From Methylobacterium oryzihabitans (GTDB taxonomy: Bacteria; Pseudomonadota; Alphaproteobacteria; Rhizobiales; Beijerinckiaceae), in contig NZ_SACP01000010.1 in assembly GCF_004004555.2 (NCBI RefSeq), forward strand, positions 1 to 64,000: 64,000 nucleotides of DNA, written 5' to 3'. Both the position numbers and the translations under genes were made by a program. The notes beneath the pieces were generated by a model. The model saw nothing but the letters and a program-made list of their open reading frames with translations. It was not told where the DNA came from and made no database searches. Numbering within the stretch: position 1 is the first letter of the stretch; the number at the start of each line of letters is the position of its first letter. Positions 32,754 to 41,384 of the stretch are shown one piece after another.

Positions 32754-32990
32754 TCAGATCCAGGGCGGCACCGTGAACTCGCCGAGCGGCCGCCACCCGA
32801 GCCGCCGATGCGCGAGGTGGTAAAGCAGCGCCATGGCGATCATGCTCGGCACCGCGACGAGCGCGAACAGGCCGGCGTTGTGGGTCGGCACCGCCGCGAG
32901 GGTCCCGAGGGCGACCGCGATCAGGACAATCACGCCGGTCGGGTGCCGCGGTCCGGGTTGGTTCGCGTCGGTGTGGTCGTGCTGCGCCAT
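32754..32990 (-). CDS. Small two-helix membrane protein
   Basis: The 78-residue protein has a polar, His-containing N terminus (MAQHDHTDANQPGPRHPTG), then two hydrophobic helices (GVIVLIAVALGTLAAV and LFALVAVPSMIAMALLYHLA), and a basic tail ending in PPWI. ATG at 32990 is chosen because GGAG lies at normal spacing in front of it; an in-frame ATG at 33032 would add 14 residues without a visible ribosome site. No family is recognised. It converges with the molybdenum hydroxylase and follows the lipoprotein gene on the same strand with a 56-base gap. Confidence 0.62.
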   Translation of the reverse strand: MAQHDHTDANQPGPRHPTGVIVLIAVALGTLAAVPTHNAGLFALVAVPSMIAMALLYHLAHRRLGWRPLGEFTVPPWI

Positions 32991-33046
32991 CGGGTCGTCT
33001 CCGTGAACGGGAATGGCATGTCGGGTCGACATCGTTCGGTGCGGGA

Positions 33047-33481
33047 TCAGCGGGCGCGGCAGTTCGGGCCGTACCAGGAGCCGCTGCGGGCATCGAAGCC
33101 GGAATTGTTGAAGCTCGACGCCGAGCAGACCGGGTAGCTCCGGTCGCCGCTGCGCTGCAGGCTCGCCAGCCTGTTGAGATCGCGCCGGCGCTCGTCCTCG
33201 CGGTTCTGCGCGGCGATCTGGGTCTGCATCGCGATCCGGCGGTCCTGCGCCAGCATCTCGCGGTGCTGGGTCACGCCCATCATGCACTGGGCGAAGGCAT
33301 CGGTGCCGGGCTCGAAGCCGTATTCGGCGCACGAGCCGCGGTCCATCGCCCGCTGCTCGCGGGCGGTGACGCAGGCCGAGACGGCGAGGGCGCAGGCGCC
33401 GGTGAGCGCCAGGCGCGCCAGGGTTGCGGCCGGACGGCGGGCCGGCGGATCGCGATGGGGAAGACGCGGGAACTCACGCAT
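33047..33481 (-). CDS. Hypothetical lipoprotein
   Basis: The 144-residue protein begins with an Arg-rich N region and a hydrophobic core leading to the lipobox ALAVSAC (Cys near residue 36), so it is probably lipidated. The mature part has CAEYGFEPGTDAFAQCMM, a short two-Cys motif seen in many small alphaproteobacterial lipoproteins, then a Gln/Arg-rich helix (REMLAQDRRIAMQTQIAAQ) and a C-terminal Cys pair (VCSAS...PNCRAR). ATG at 33481 starts the leader. Function is unknown; the helix could contact peptidoglycan or the outer membrane. Confidence 0.72.
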   Translation of the reverse strand: MREFPRLPHRDPPARRPAATLARLALTGACALAVSACVTAREQRAMDRGSCAEYGFEPGTDAFAQCMMGVTQHREMLAQDRRIAMQTQIAAQNREDERRRDLNRLASLQRSGDRSYPVCSASSFNNSGFDARSGSWYGPNCRAR

Positions 33482-34095
33482 GGAACGCAACCTGACTGTC
33501 GAGCGAAGACCGGCCGTGCTCCTCGCGCGGTGCGGGTCGGGTGCTGCGGATCCTCCGGCACCCGCCTGAAGATCCGCTGCCGGATTTCCCTCCAATTGAC
33601 GCCGTCGCGTTTCGGCCCGATGCCGTGGTTCGTTGCGTGGCGGTCACGAAGGCGCCCTCGATCGGCGATCCTCTCCGGCGGGCTTCGATCCGGCGACCGC
33701 CGTCGGCGACGCGCCCGCGGTCAAGGGCTCACGGCCGACACGTTTAGACGCAAGCTCGGCGCTTGCCCGGCTCACCCAGTCTGCTACACGGGCCGTCCTT
33801 GCCGTCTGTGCGCCTGGAGGCTTCCGGAACCCTTCCGGGCTGCGCGACGGAGAGGCCGGCGACGACGGGTTCGGGCGGACCAGTTCTCTGCATCCGATCC
33901 AGTGAGGCTCAGTGGGCCGAGTAGTCGCAGGAGCGTCACGGGTTCGGGGAACAGGAACCGCGACCCTGGCGCATGGCCCACCTGAAATCCTCCCCGATCC
34001 CGCCCGGCCCGCCGCGAGACGGCGCGCGCCCTGCCGGTGCCCCGGATCGCTGACGGCGGCAGCCGAGATGGCGCCGTGGTCGTCGGCCGCGACGG
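33482..34095. other. 614-base gene-less stretch
   Basis: This lies between two minus-strand genes. Several short frames are open on both strands, but none shows a signal peptide, membrane helix, plausible ribosome site plus conserved motif, or resemblance to a family I know. Base composition is slightly less extreme than in neighbouring genes (for example around 33590-33720). It may contain the lipoprotein promoter and remnants of a decayed gene, but I could not identify any. Confidence 0.4.
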
Positions 34096-35046
34096 TCAGG
34101 CCGGGACCGCCTCGGCACCTCGCTCCAGCACCACGATCCGGCCCGGCACCCCGGCGCCGTTCTGGCGCCGGATCGCCGCCTCCGTCATCGCCGCCATCGC
34201 CAGACCGGCGGCCTCCCGGGCGGCGTGCAGCGCGTCCTCGCCATGGGCGTAGCGCCCGTCCGGCCCGAGCACGGCGCCCGCACCCGGATGCGTTTGCAGC
34301 GTGACCGCGAACAGGCCGCCGGGCGCGAGCGCCCGCGCCGCCGCCGCGAAGGCCGGGGCGAGGTCGCGCAGGTAGATGAACACGTCGGCCGCCACGATCA
34401 GGTCGGCCGCGCCGGCGGGCTCGGCCTCGAGGAAGCCGACGAGGTCGCCGACGGCGAGGCGGTCGTAGGCGCCGCCGGCCCGCGCCCGCGCCAGCATCGC
34501 GGGCGACAGGTCGACGCCCGCGAGCGTGTCGACCAGCCCGGCGAACGCCGCGCCGACGAGGCCGGTGCCGCAACCGAGGTCGAGCGCCCGCCCGAAGCGC
34601 GGCGGCCGGCCGCGCCTTGCCGCGAGATCGTGCAGGACCTCGCGAATCATCTCGGGGCCGCGATAGCCCAGGCCCTCGACGAGATGGCGCTCGAACCGCG
34701 GCGCGTAGCCGTCGAACAGCGCCCGCACATAGGCCGGCGACAGCGCCTCGCCCGACGCCTCCCCGAGTTCGGCGAGGTGCAGGCCCGCCCCGAGGGCGTC
34801 GCCGGGGTCCAGCGCCAGGGCGCGCGCGAAGGCGTCCCGGGCGGCCTCCCGCCGTGCCGGGTCGTCGCCGGCGAGCCGCGCCCGGGCCCGGCCGAGGAGG
34901 ATCCAGGCCGGGCCGTAGGCGGGCGCCCGCTCCAAGACCTGCTCGGCGAGGTCGGCCGCGGCGGAAAAGTCGTCCTCGGCGAGGGCCGCCTCGGCCCAGG
35001 CGTAGCGGCGGTCGGCGAGGAGGTCGCCGGAGGAGCGTAGCGTCAT
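34096..35046 (-). CDS. TPR-containing class I methyltransferase
   Basis: The 316-residue protein has an N-terminal helical region with tetratricopeptide-like repeats (ADLAEQVLERAPAYGPAWIL and AFARALALDPGDALGAGLHL). The C-terminal Rossmann methyltransferase domain follows, with YRGPEMIREVLHDL, ALDLGCGTGLVGAAFAGLVD and LIVAADVFIYLRDLAPAF. Proteins with this layout are widespread in Rhizobiales and are annotated only as methyltransferases; the substrate is unknown. ATG at 35046 is the first start in front of the conserved part, without a strong ribosome site. It is divergent from the exonuclease gene by 103 bases. Confidence 0.85.
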   Translation of the reverse strand: MTLRSSGDLLADRRYAWAEAALAEDDFSAAADLAEQVLERAPAYGPAWILLGRARARLAGDDPARREAARDAFARALALDPGDALGAGLHLAELGEASGEALSPAYVRALFDGYAPRFERHLVEGLGYRGPEMIREVLHDLAARRGRPPRFGRALDLGCGTGLVGAAFAGLVDTLAGVDLSPAMLARARAGGAYDRLAVGDLVGFLEAEPAGAADLIVAADVFIYLRDLAPAFAAAARALAPGGLFAVTLQTHPGAGAVLGPDGRYAHGEDALHAAREAAGLAMAAMTEAAIRRQNGAGVPGRIVVLERGAEAVPA

Positions 35047-35149
35047 GGCGGCAGGGTCGTGGCGGCAGGATCGTCGCGAGTGAGGACCGCATCGGCGGGA
35101 CTTGTCGAAGGGGCGGCCTATATCCCTTTCCCCGCTGCCGACGAGTGCC

Positions 35150-36229
35150 ATGGCGACACGCCCGACCGAGATCCTGTCTCTCACCCGCGAGGGCCTGTAC
35201 TGCCCGGCCGGCGACTTCCACGTCGATCCGGTGCGGCCGGTGGCCCGCGCCCTCATCACCCACGGCCACGCCGACCACGCCCGCTCCGGCCACGGCGCGG
35301 TCTGGGCGACGCCCGAGACGCTGCGGATCATGGCGGTCCGCTACGGCGAGGACTTCTGCGAGACCCGCCAGGAGGCGCGGCTCGGCGAGGCGGTGCGGCT
35401 CGGTGAGGTGACCGTCTCGTTCCACCCCGCCGGCCACGTCCTCGGCTCGGCCCAGATCGCCATCACCCAGGGCGGCTGCCGCATCGTGGTGTCGGGCGAC
35501 TACAAGCGCGCGCCCGACCCGACCTGCCTCGGTTTCGAGGTCGTGCCCTGCGACGTGTTCATCACCGAGGCGACCTTCGGCCTGCCGGTCTTCCGCCACC
35601 CCGACGCCCGCGACGAGGTCCGCCGCCTGCTCGACTCGGTGCGGCTCTTTCCCGAACGCACCCACATCGTCGGCGCCTATGCGCTGGGCAAGGCGCAGCG
35701 GGTGATGGCGCTGCTGCGCGAGGAAGGCTTTTGCGAGCCGATCTACCTCCACGGCGCGATGGAGAAGCTGACCGAGCTGTACAAGCGCGAGGGCATCCCG
35801 CTCGGCGAGACGATCAAGGTCGTGGCCGCCGAGCGGCCGAAGCTCGGCGGCCGGATCGTGCTGTGCCCGCCCTCGGCGATCCAGGACCTGTGGTCGCGCA
35901 AGTTCCCCGACCCGGTCACCGCCTTCGCGTCGGGCTGGATGCGGGTGCGGGCGCGGGCGCGCCAGAAGGGCGTCGAACTGCCCCTCGTCATCTCCGACCA
36001 TTCCGACTGGGACGACCTCTGCCGCACCATCCGCGACACCGGTGCCGGCGAGGTCTGGGTCACCCACGGCCAAGAGGACGCTCTGGTCCACTGGTGCGGC
36101 ACCCACGGCATCCGCGCCAAGCCCCTGCACATGCTCGGCTACGGCGACGAGGGCGAGGCCGAGCCGGACCCGGCGCCCGCGACCGCCGCGGATGCGCCTG
36201 CCGCGGATGCGGCCGGGGAGGCGGCGTGA
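35150..36229 (+). CDS. Ligase-associated DNA exonuclease (metallo-beta-lactamase fold)
   Basis: The 359-residue protein is a beta-CASP-type metallo-beta-lactamase nuclease. Its zinc site is THGHADHARSG. Further conserved pieces are VSFHPAGHVLGSAQI, VVSGDYKRAPDP, TEATFGLPVF and ISDHSDWDDL. In many bacteria it forms an operon with an ATP-dependent DNA ligase and the Lhr helicase, thought to act in DNA repair. Here the ligase start overlaps its stop (GTGA), but no helicase follows. ATG at 35150 is chosen; upstream in-frame starts lack conserved residues. The C terminus is Ala/Pro-rich. Confidence 0.93.
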   Translation: MATRPTEILSLTREGLYCPAGDFHVDPVRPVARALITHGHADHARSGHGAVWATPETLRIMAVRYGEDFCETRQEARLGEAVRLGEVTVSFHPAGHVLGSAQIAITQGGCRIVVSGDYKRAPDPTCLGFEVVPCDVFITEATFGLPVFRHPDARDEVRRLLDSVRLFPERTHIVGAYALGKAQRVMALLREEGFCEPIYLHGAMEKLTELYKREGIPLGETIKVVAAERPKLGGRIVLCPPSAIQDLWSRKFPDPVTAFASGWMRVRARARQKGVELPLVISDHSDWDDLCRTIRDTGAGEVWVTHGQEDALVHWCGTHGIRAKPLHMLGYGDEGEAEPDPAPATAADAPAADAAGEAA

Positions 36230-37932
36230 ACGACTTCGCCCATCTCCTCGACCGGCTCGGCTACGAGCCGCGGCGCAACGCCAAGCTGCGCCTGCTCCAG
36301 GACTTCTTCCGCCACGCGCCGGACCCGGAGCGCGGCTACGCGCTGGCGGCGATGACCGGGCACCTGAGCTTCCGCGAGGCCAAGCCCGGGCTGATCCGCG
36401 GCCTCGTCGAGGCCCGGGTCGATCCCGAACTCTTCCGCATGTCCTACCACTATGTCGGCGACCTCGCCGAGGCGACGGCGCTGATCTGGCCGGCCGCGCC
36501 CGAGCCCGAGCCGGGCGCGCCCGGGCACAACCGGCCGCCGCCGCAGGTCCCGAGCCTCGCCGAGGTGGTCGAGACCCTCGGCAACGTCGGCAAGGCCGAG
36601 CTGCCGGCCCGGATCGCCCTGTGGCTCGACGCCCTCGACGAGACCGGGCGCTGGGCCCTGCTCAAGCTCATCACCGGCGAGTTGCGGGTCGGCGTCTCGG
36701 CGCGGCTCGCCAAGACCGCGGTGGCGAGCCTCGGCGGGTTCGAGGCCGATGCCGTCGAGGAGGTCTGGCACGGGCTGAAAGCCCCCTACGAGCCGCTCTT
36801 CGCCTGGGTCGAGGGAAAGGGCGAGCGGCCCGAGAGCCTGAACCCGGCCCCGTTTCGCCCGCCGATGCTGTCGCATCCGATCGAGGACGAGGACTTTCCC
36901 AAGCTCGACCCCGGGGCGTTCGGCGCCGAGTGGAAGTGGGACGGCATCCGGGTCCAGCTCGCCGGCGGCCTTGACCGCGCCGGGCAGCGGGTCGCCCGGA
37001 TCTACTCCCGCACCGGCGAGGACATCTCCGGCGCCTTCCCGGACCTCACCGACGCGATCACCTTCGCGGGCGCCCTCGACGGCGAGCTGCTGATCCTGCG
37101 CGAGGAGCGGGTGCAAAGCTTCAACGTGCTCCAGCAGCGCCTGAACCGGAAGGCGGTGACCCCCAAGCTCCTGCGCGACTTCCCGGCCCATGTCCGCGCC
37201 TACGACCTTCTCGCGGCGGACGGCGAGGACCTGCGCGGCCTGCCCTTCGCCGAGCGGCGCACCCGGCTCGAAGCCTTCGTGGCCGGTCTCGACCACGCCC
37301 GCATCGACGTCTCGCCGCTGGTGCCGTTCGCCGATTGGGAGGCGCTCGCCGCCGCCCGCCGCGACCCGGCCGCCGCCGGCGGCGGTCCCGACGCCGACGC
37401 GATCGAGGGCGTGATGCTCAAGCGCCTCACCAGCCCCTACATGCCGGGCCGGCCGAAGGGGCCGTGGTGGAAGTGGAAGCGCGAGCCGTACCGGGTCGAC
37501 GCCGTGATGATGTACGCCCAGCGCGGGCACGGCAAACGCTCGTCGTTCTATTCCGACTACACGTTCGGGGTCTGGCGCGACGCACCGGACGGGAGCGAGG
37601 AGCTGGTGCCGGTCGGCAAGGCCTATCACGGCTTCACCGACGAGGAACTGGCGAGGCTCGACCGCTACGTCCGCAACCACACCGTCAAGCGGTTCGGGCC
37701 CGTCCGCGAGGTCGAGTACGGCTTGCGGACGGGGCTGGTGCTGGAGATTGCCTTCGAGGGCGTGCAGCGCTCGACCCGGCACAAGTCCGGCGTCGCGATG
37801 CGGTTTCCCCGGGTCGGCCGCATCCGCTGGGACAAGCCGACCGCCGAGGCCGACCGGATCGAGGCGCTGGAACGGATCCTGGAGCGCGGCGAGCGCGAGA
37901 TCCGGCCCGGGGAGGCGATTGACGGCGGCTGA
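36226..37932 (+). CDS. ATP-dependent DNA ligase (Lhr-ligase type)
   Basis: The 568-residue ligase seals nicks in duplex DNA through a lysyl-AMP intermediate. An N-terminal helical DNA-binding domain (MTGHLSFREAKPGLIRGLVE) precedes the nucleotidyltransferase domain with the active-site Lys in AEWKWDGIRVQ, ARIYSRTGEDISGAFPDL, LDGELLI and EGVMLKRLTSPYMPGRPKG. An OB-fold ends the protein. GTG at 36226 overlaps the exonuclease stop, so the two are coupled. The gene is separated from thiE by a repeat. Distinct from NAD-dependent LigA and from the LigD of non-homologous end joining. Confidence 0.94.
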   Translation: MNDFAHLLDRLGYEPRRNAKLRLLQDFFRHAPDPERGYALAAMTGHLSFREAKPGLIRGLVEARVDPELFRMSYHYVGDLAEATALIWPAAPEPEPGAPGHNRPPPQVPSLAEVVETLGNVGKAELPARIALWLDALDETGRWALLKLITGELRVGVSARLAKTAVASLGGFEADAVEEVWHGLKAPYEPLFAWVEGKGERPESLNPAPFRPPMLSHPIEDEDFPKLDPGAFGAEWKWDGIRVQLAGGLDRAGQRVARIYSRTGEDISGAFPDLTDAITFAGALDGELLILREERVQSFNVLQQRLNRKAVTPKLLRDFPAHVRAYDLLAADGEDLRGLPFAERRTRLEAFVAGLDHARIDVSPLVPFADWEALAAARRDPAAAGGGPDADAIEGVMLKRLTSPYMPGRPKGPWWKWKREPYRVDAVMMYAQRGHGKRSSFYSDYTFGVWRDAPDGSEELVPVGKAYHGFTDEELARLDRYVRNHTVKRFGPVREVEYGLRTGLVLEIAFEGVQRSTRHKSGVAMRFPRVGRIRWDKPTAEADRIEALERILERGEREIRPGEAIDGG

Positions 37933-38257
37933 GGCGGCCGATTATACCAACTGCCTGAAATCGTTACGGATCTTATGGTCGAGAGGGCAGGGCGGGGGCC
38001 ACCCGCAGCGCGCGACTGAACCCTCCCCCCTGTGCGGGGGAGGGTGCCCGGCGGAGGCCGGGCGGGAGAGGGGAGCGCGACGCTGTTCCAGGTGGCGCAC
38101 TGCACGGCTGCCGAGCCAGATCCGGAAGCGTGGTTCCCCTCTCGGCGGGACTTCGTCCCGCTTCACTCGCCACCCTCCCCCGCAGAGGGGGGAGGGTTGA
38201 GTGGCCCGCACCACCGACACACCCGCCGGACCGATCCGGCTCCAGGAGTTCCCACGG
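37933..38257. other. Intergenic region occupied by a repeat
   Basis: The 325-base gap between the DNA ligase and thiE contains family C repeat copy 1 (38021-38196). About 88 bases before it and 60 after it show no gene. There is no TPP-riboswitch-like CUGAGA core in the thiE leader, although thiE and thiD form an operon here. Confidence 0.5.
38021..38196. repeat. Long inverted repeat, family C copy 1
   Basis: The outer arms 38021-38046 (CCCTCCCCCC, TGTGCGGGGG, AGGGTG) and 38171-38196 (CACCCTCCCC, CGCAGAGGGG, GGAGGG) are inverse copies of 26 bases with one mismatch. Between them are GCCCGGCGGAGGCCGGGCGG and CGGCGGGACTTCGTCCCGCT, each self-complementary. A second copy lies at 59422-59618. The element would fold into one large branched hairpin. 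Confidence 0.88.
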
Positions 38258-38965
38258 ATGCGCGACACCCCCCGCCCCGGCGACCTCGTGCCGGTCGACC
38301 TGCGGCTCTACGGCATCCTCGACGTCGGCTTCAGCGGCGGCGATCCCGACACGCTCGCCCGCCTCGCCCGCGATGCCGCCGCCAGCGGCTGCACCCTGCT
38401 GCAATATCGCGAGAAGGACATCGGCAACGCCCGGCTCAGCCTCGCGCGCATCCGCGCGATTCACGCGGCGCTCTCCGGCACCGGGGTGCCGCTCCTCGTC
38501 AACGACCGGGTCGACCTCGCGCTGGCCGCCGGCGTCGAGGGCGTGCATCTCGGCCAGGAGGACCTGCACCCGGCCGACGCGCGCCGGCTGCTCGGGCGCG
38601 GCGCGATCATCGGGCTCACCCTCAAGTCCTCGGCCCAGGCCGACGAGCTCTACCGGCTGCCGGTCGATTACGGCTGCGTCGGCGGGGTGTTCGCCACCAC
38701 GAGCAAGAACAACCCCGACCCGCCGGTCGGCCTCGACGGGCTCAACCGGATCATCTTTCGCGGCCGCCTCGCCCGCGGCCCGGGCCTGCCGCTGGGCGCC
38801 ATCGCGGGCATCGACCGCAGCAACGCCGCCGCGACCATCGGCGCTGGAGCCGACGGGCTCGCGGTGATTTCGGCGCTGTTCGGAGCGCCGGGCGAGGTCG
38901 AGGCGCGGGCGCGCGACCTTCGCGCCCTCATCGACACCGCACTCGCCAGCCGGGGCGCCGCATGA
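38258..38965 (+). CDS. thiE: Thiamine phosphate synthase
   Basis: ThiE joins hydroxymethylpyrimidine diphosphate and the thiazole phosphate into thiamine phosphate. The 235-residue TIM-barrel protein has [30 protein letters not shown], the pyrophosphate-binding [27 protein letters not shown] and [18 protein letters not shown] at 38258 follows AGGAG at good spacing; upstream in-frame sequence is not conserved. thiD overlaps its stop (ATGA). The other thiamine genes are not in the window. Confidence 0.94.
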   Translation: MRDTPRPGDLVPVDLRLYGILDVGFSGGDPDTLARLARDAAASGCTLLQYREKDIGNARLSLARIRAIHAALSGTGVPLLVNDRVDLALAAGVEGVHLGQEDLHPADARRLLGRGAIIGLTLKSSAQADELYRLPVDYGCVGGVFATTSKNNPDPPVGLDGLNRIIFRGRLARGPGLPLGAIAGIDRSNAAATIGAGADGLAVISALFGAPGEVEARARDLRALIDTALASRGAA

Positions 38966-39768
38966 CCGCCATCGCCGTCACGGTCGCGGGCTCCGATTCC
39001 GGCGGGGGCGCCGGCATCCAGGCCGACCTCAAGACCTTCTCGGCACTCGGCGTCTACGGCGCCAGCGTCGTCACGGCGCTGACCGCCCAGAACACGCGCG
39101 GCGTCCAGGGCATCCACAACGTGCCGGCGGACTTCGTCGGCCAGCAGATCGGCAGCGTGTTCGGCGACCTCGCCGTCGCGGCGGTGAAGATCGGCATGCT
39201 GTCGCAGGCGCCGGTCATCGCGGCGGTGGCCGAGGGGCTGGCGCGCCACGCACCGGACTGCCCGGTGGTGCTCGACCCCGTGATGGTGGCGACGAGCGGC
39301 GACCGCCTGCTCGGCGACGGCGCCATCGACGCGCTGCAACGCCTCCTGCTGCCCCGCGCCCTCGTCATCACGCCGAACCTGCCCGAGGCCGCGGCGCTGC
39401 TCGGCGAGGCGGTGGCCACGGACGAGGCGGCGATGCTCGACCAGGGCCGGCGACTGCTCGCCCGCGGGTCGAAGGCAGTGCTGATGAAGGGCGGCCATGC
39501 CGGCGGCGCCGAGAGCGTCGACCTGCTGGTCGGCGCCGACGGCGGCGTGTTGCGCCTCACCGGCCCGCGGGTCGCGACCCGCAACACCCACGGCACCGGC
39601 TGCACCCTGTCGGCCGCCATCGCCGCCGGGCTCGCCCGCGGCCTTCCCCTGGCCGAGGCGGCGCGGGCGGCGAAGGACTACGTCTCGGCCGCCATTGCGG
39701 CGGCCGACCGCCTGACCATCGGCCACGGCCACGGCCCGGTCCACCACTTCCACGCCCTGTGGACCTGA
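38962..39768 (+). CDS. thiD: Hydroxymethylpyrimidine/phosphomethylpyrimidine kinase
   Basis: ThiD phosphorylates HMP and then HMP phosphate to the diphosphate used by ThiE. The 268-residue ribokinase-fold protein has the substrate loop [59 protein letters not shown] and the ATP/anion-hole motif [20 protein letters not shown]. It begins with an ATG overlapping the thiE stop. Translational coupling of thiE and thiD fits their consecutive reactions. Confidence 0.96.
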   Translation: MTAIAVTVAGSDSGGGAGIQADLKTFSALGVYGASVVTALTAQNTRGVQGIHNVPADFVGQQIGSVFGDLAVAAVKIGMLSQAPVIAAVAEGLARHAPDCPVVLDPVMVATSGDRLLGDGAIDALQRLLLPRALVITPNLPEAAALLGEAVATDEAAMLDQGRRLLARGSKAVLMKGGHAGGAESVDLLVGADGGVLRLTGPRVATRNTHGTGCTLSAAIAAGLARGLPLAEAARAAKDYVSAAIAAADRLTIGHGHGPVHHFHALWT

Positions 39769-39821
39769 GCGCCGGGGCTCCGGGTTGAGGTGGCGGTCCC
39801 GCCTCCCGCCCCCGTCCCCGC

Positions 39822-40379
39822 ATGACCCTGTACTTCACCGCCGACACCCATTTCGGCGACCGTCACATCCTGCGCCTGCGTGGCGCCGCCTTCGGGTCGA
39901 TCGAGGCGCACGACGAGGCGCTGGTCGCCCGCTGGAACGCGGTCGTCGGCCCCGACGACGCCGTCTGGCACCTCGGCGACTTCGCCGCGCATGCGAGCCG
40001 CGAGCATTGCGCGGCGGTCTTCGCCCGGCTCAACGGCAGCAAGCGGCTGGTGCGCGGCAACCACGACAGCAACCGCGTCCTCGACCTGCCCTGGGCCGAG
40101 CCGCCGGTCGAGTCGATCCGCCTCACCGCCGAGGATGCCGCCGGCACGCCCTGGCGGCTGTTCCTCGCCCACTACGCCCACCGCGCCTGGCCGGGCCTGT
40201 GGCGCGGCACCCGCCACCTCTACGGACACACCCACGGCACCATCCCGGACACGATCCGCTCCTGCGATGCCGGCGCCGATGCCTGGGACTACCGCCCGGT
40301 TTCTCTCGACGCGCTGCTGGCCCGGCAGGACGCCGCCACGCTGGTGCCGGACGAGCTCGCCCGCGACGGTGCGGAGTGA
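39822..40379 (+). CDS. Small metallophosphoesterase
   Basis: The 185-residue calcineurin-fold protein has FTADTHFGDRHIL, WHLGDFAAHA, LVRGNHDSNRV and YGHTHGTI, a complete metal-binding set. Short single-domain members of this kind occur in phages and bacteria and hydrolyse phosphodiesters or nucleotides; the substrate is unknown. ATG at 39822 follows thiD by 53 bases, possibly in the same transcript. Its stop TGA is also the first three bases of a family A repeat. It is not the phosphoesterase of the Lhr cluster, since the order and type do not match. Confidence 0.86.
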   Translation: MTLYFTADTHFGDRHILRLRGAAFGSIEAHDEALVARWNAVVGPDDAVWHLGDFAAHASREHCAAVFARLNGSKRLVRGNHDSNRVLDLPWAEPPVESIRLTAEDAAGTPWRLFLAHYAHRAWPGLWRGTRHLYGHTHGTIPDTIRSCDAGADAWDYRPVSLDALLARQDAATLVPDELARDGAE

Positions 40380-40507
40380 TGCGGTTTTCGGACGATTCGT
40401 TCCGAAATCCGGATCACCAGCCCGCGCGGCGCTTGAGCGAAGCAGAAATCCGCATCGCGGATGCGATCCCGCAGGGATTGCCGAGCGATCAATCGGATTT
40501 CGTATGA
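40377..40507 (+). repeat. Dispersed intergenic repeat, family A copy 4
   Basis: The copy starts at the TGA stop of the phosphoesterase gene and reads TGATGCGGTTTTCGGACGAT, then TCACCAGCCCGCGCGG, TTGAGCGAAGC, GAAATCCGCATCGCGGATGC and GCCGAGCGATCAATCGG, and ends TTTCGTATGA. The left hairpin (TGATGCGGTTT... CCGGATCA) is present but less perfect than in copy 2. The tRNA gene starts 94 bases further on. Confidence 0.85.
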
Positions 40508-40601
40508 CGCTGTGCCGGCTCAAACAACCGCTTGCATCCGTCGCCGGGATGGTGTTTATCCCCCGTCACCGGCGCCGCCGAGGCGGCCGCGGAACGCGAG
40601 A

Positions 40602-40676
40602 GCGGGTGTAGCTCAGGGGTAGAGCACAACCTTGCCAAGGTTGGGGTCGAGGGTTCGAATCCCTTCGCCCGCTCCA
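40602..40676 (+). tRNA. tRNA-Gly (GCC)
   Basis: The 75-base gene includes an encoded CCA end. Stems: acceptor GCGGGTG with CGCCCGC (one G-U), D-stem GCTC with GAGC, anticodon stem CAACC with GGTTG around loop TTGCCAA, and T-stem GAGGG with CCCTT around TTCGAAT. The anticodon GCC reads glycine codons GGC and GGT, the most used in this genome. A small hairpin follows at 40714-40736. Confidence 0.96.
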
Positions 40677-40713
40677 GTTCCTCCGGTACGATTCAATCAG
40701 AGCGAAGTGGAGG

Positions 40714-40736
40714 GGTCCCTGAACGATGTCGGGACC
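40714..40736 (+). other. Small hairpin after tRNA-Gly
   Basis: GGTCCC (40714-40719) and GGGACC (40731-40736) are inverse copies around an 11-base loop, flanked by partly complementary GGAG and CTCC. It lies between the tRNA and the convergent L,D-transpeptidase gene. There is no T-run, so it is at most a weak bidirectional terminator. Confidence 0.4.
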
Positions 40737-40743
40737 GTCTCCG

Positions 40744-41247
40744 CTATTGCGTGACGACCACCTGGGTGCCGACCGCGACCCGGCCGAACAGGTCGACCAC
40801 GTCCTGATTGTACATCCGGATGCAGCCATAGGACGCGAAGGTTCCGATCGAGCCCGGGCGGTTGGTGCCGTGGATCGCGTATTCGCCGCGATCGAGGGTC
40901 AGCGCCGCCGCGCCCATCGGATTGCGGGGCGAGCCGCCGGCGATCACGTCGGGCAGGCGCGGGTTGTCGCGCTTGACCTCGGCCGGCGGCGACCACGCCG
41001 GCTGCACGTACTTGCCGTCGATGCGGGCGTAGCCGGTCCACTGCTTGCCGGCCTTGCCGACCGCCACCGGGTACCGGATCGCCGTGCCGTCGCCGTTGAC
41101 GAAGTAGAGCCGGCGCTCGCCGGTCCGCACCACGATCGTTCCGGGCGCGGCATCGGCCCCGAACGACACCACCTCGCGCGCCTGCGCCGGGGCACAGGTC
41201 AGCGCCGCCGCGGCGAGTGCCGCGGCCCATCCACTCTGCTTGAACAT
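40744..41247 (-). CDS. L,D-transpeptidase (YkuD domain)
   Basis: The 167-residue periplasmic protein forms 3-3 crosslinks or anchors proteins to peptidoglycan. A signal peptide ([23 protein letters not shown]) precedes a compact YkuD domain with YPVAVGKAGKQWTG, the His motif YAIHGTNRPGSIG and the catalytic Cys motif ASYGCIRMYNQDV. ATG at 41247 starts the leader. It converges with tRNA-Gly and is an isolated gene, as usual for the many small L,D-transpeptidases of Rhizobiales. Confidence 0.94.
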   Translation of the reverse strand: MFKQSGWAAALAAAALTCAPAQAREVVSFGADAAPGTIVVRTGERRLYFVNGDGTAIRYPVAVGKAGKQWTGYARIDGKYVQPAWSPPAEVKRDNPRLPDVIAGGSPRNPMGAAALTLDRGEYAIHGTNRPGSIGTFASYGCIRMYNQDVVDLFGRVAVGTQVVVTQ

Positions 41248-41384
41248 CCCTGCGGTCCTCGACCGTGACCTTGAGCGGGACGATAATCCGCCGTCGATCC
41301 TGTCGTTCCGGTTGGCGAACACGCTTCACGAAGCGTGAAGGCCGGGACGCCGCGCGACAGCGTTGAGGAAGTCTGACCGGCCGC

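Noticed and set aside
33912-34304. Plus-strand frame of 130 codons overlapping the TPR-methyltransferase end
   Set aside because: Pro/Arg-rich translation without motif; its second half is the shadow of the methyltransferase gene.
37933-38257. TPP riboswitch in front of thiE
   Set aside because: No CUGAGA or other thi-box core is present; the leader is occupied by a family C palindrome.
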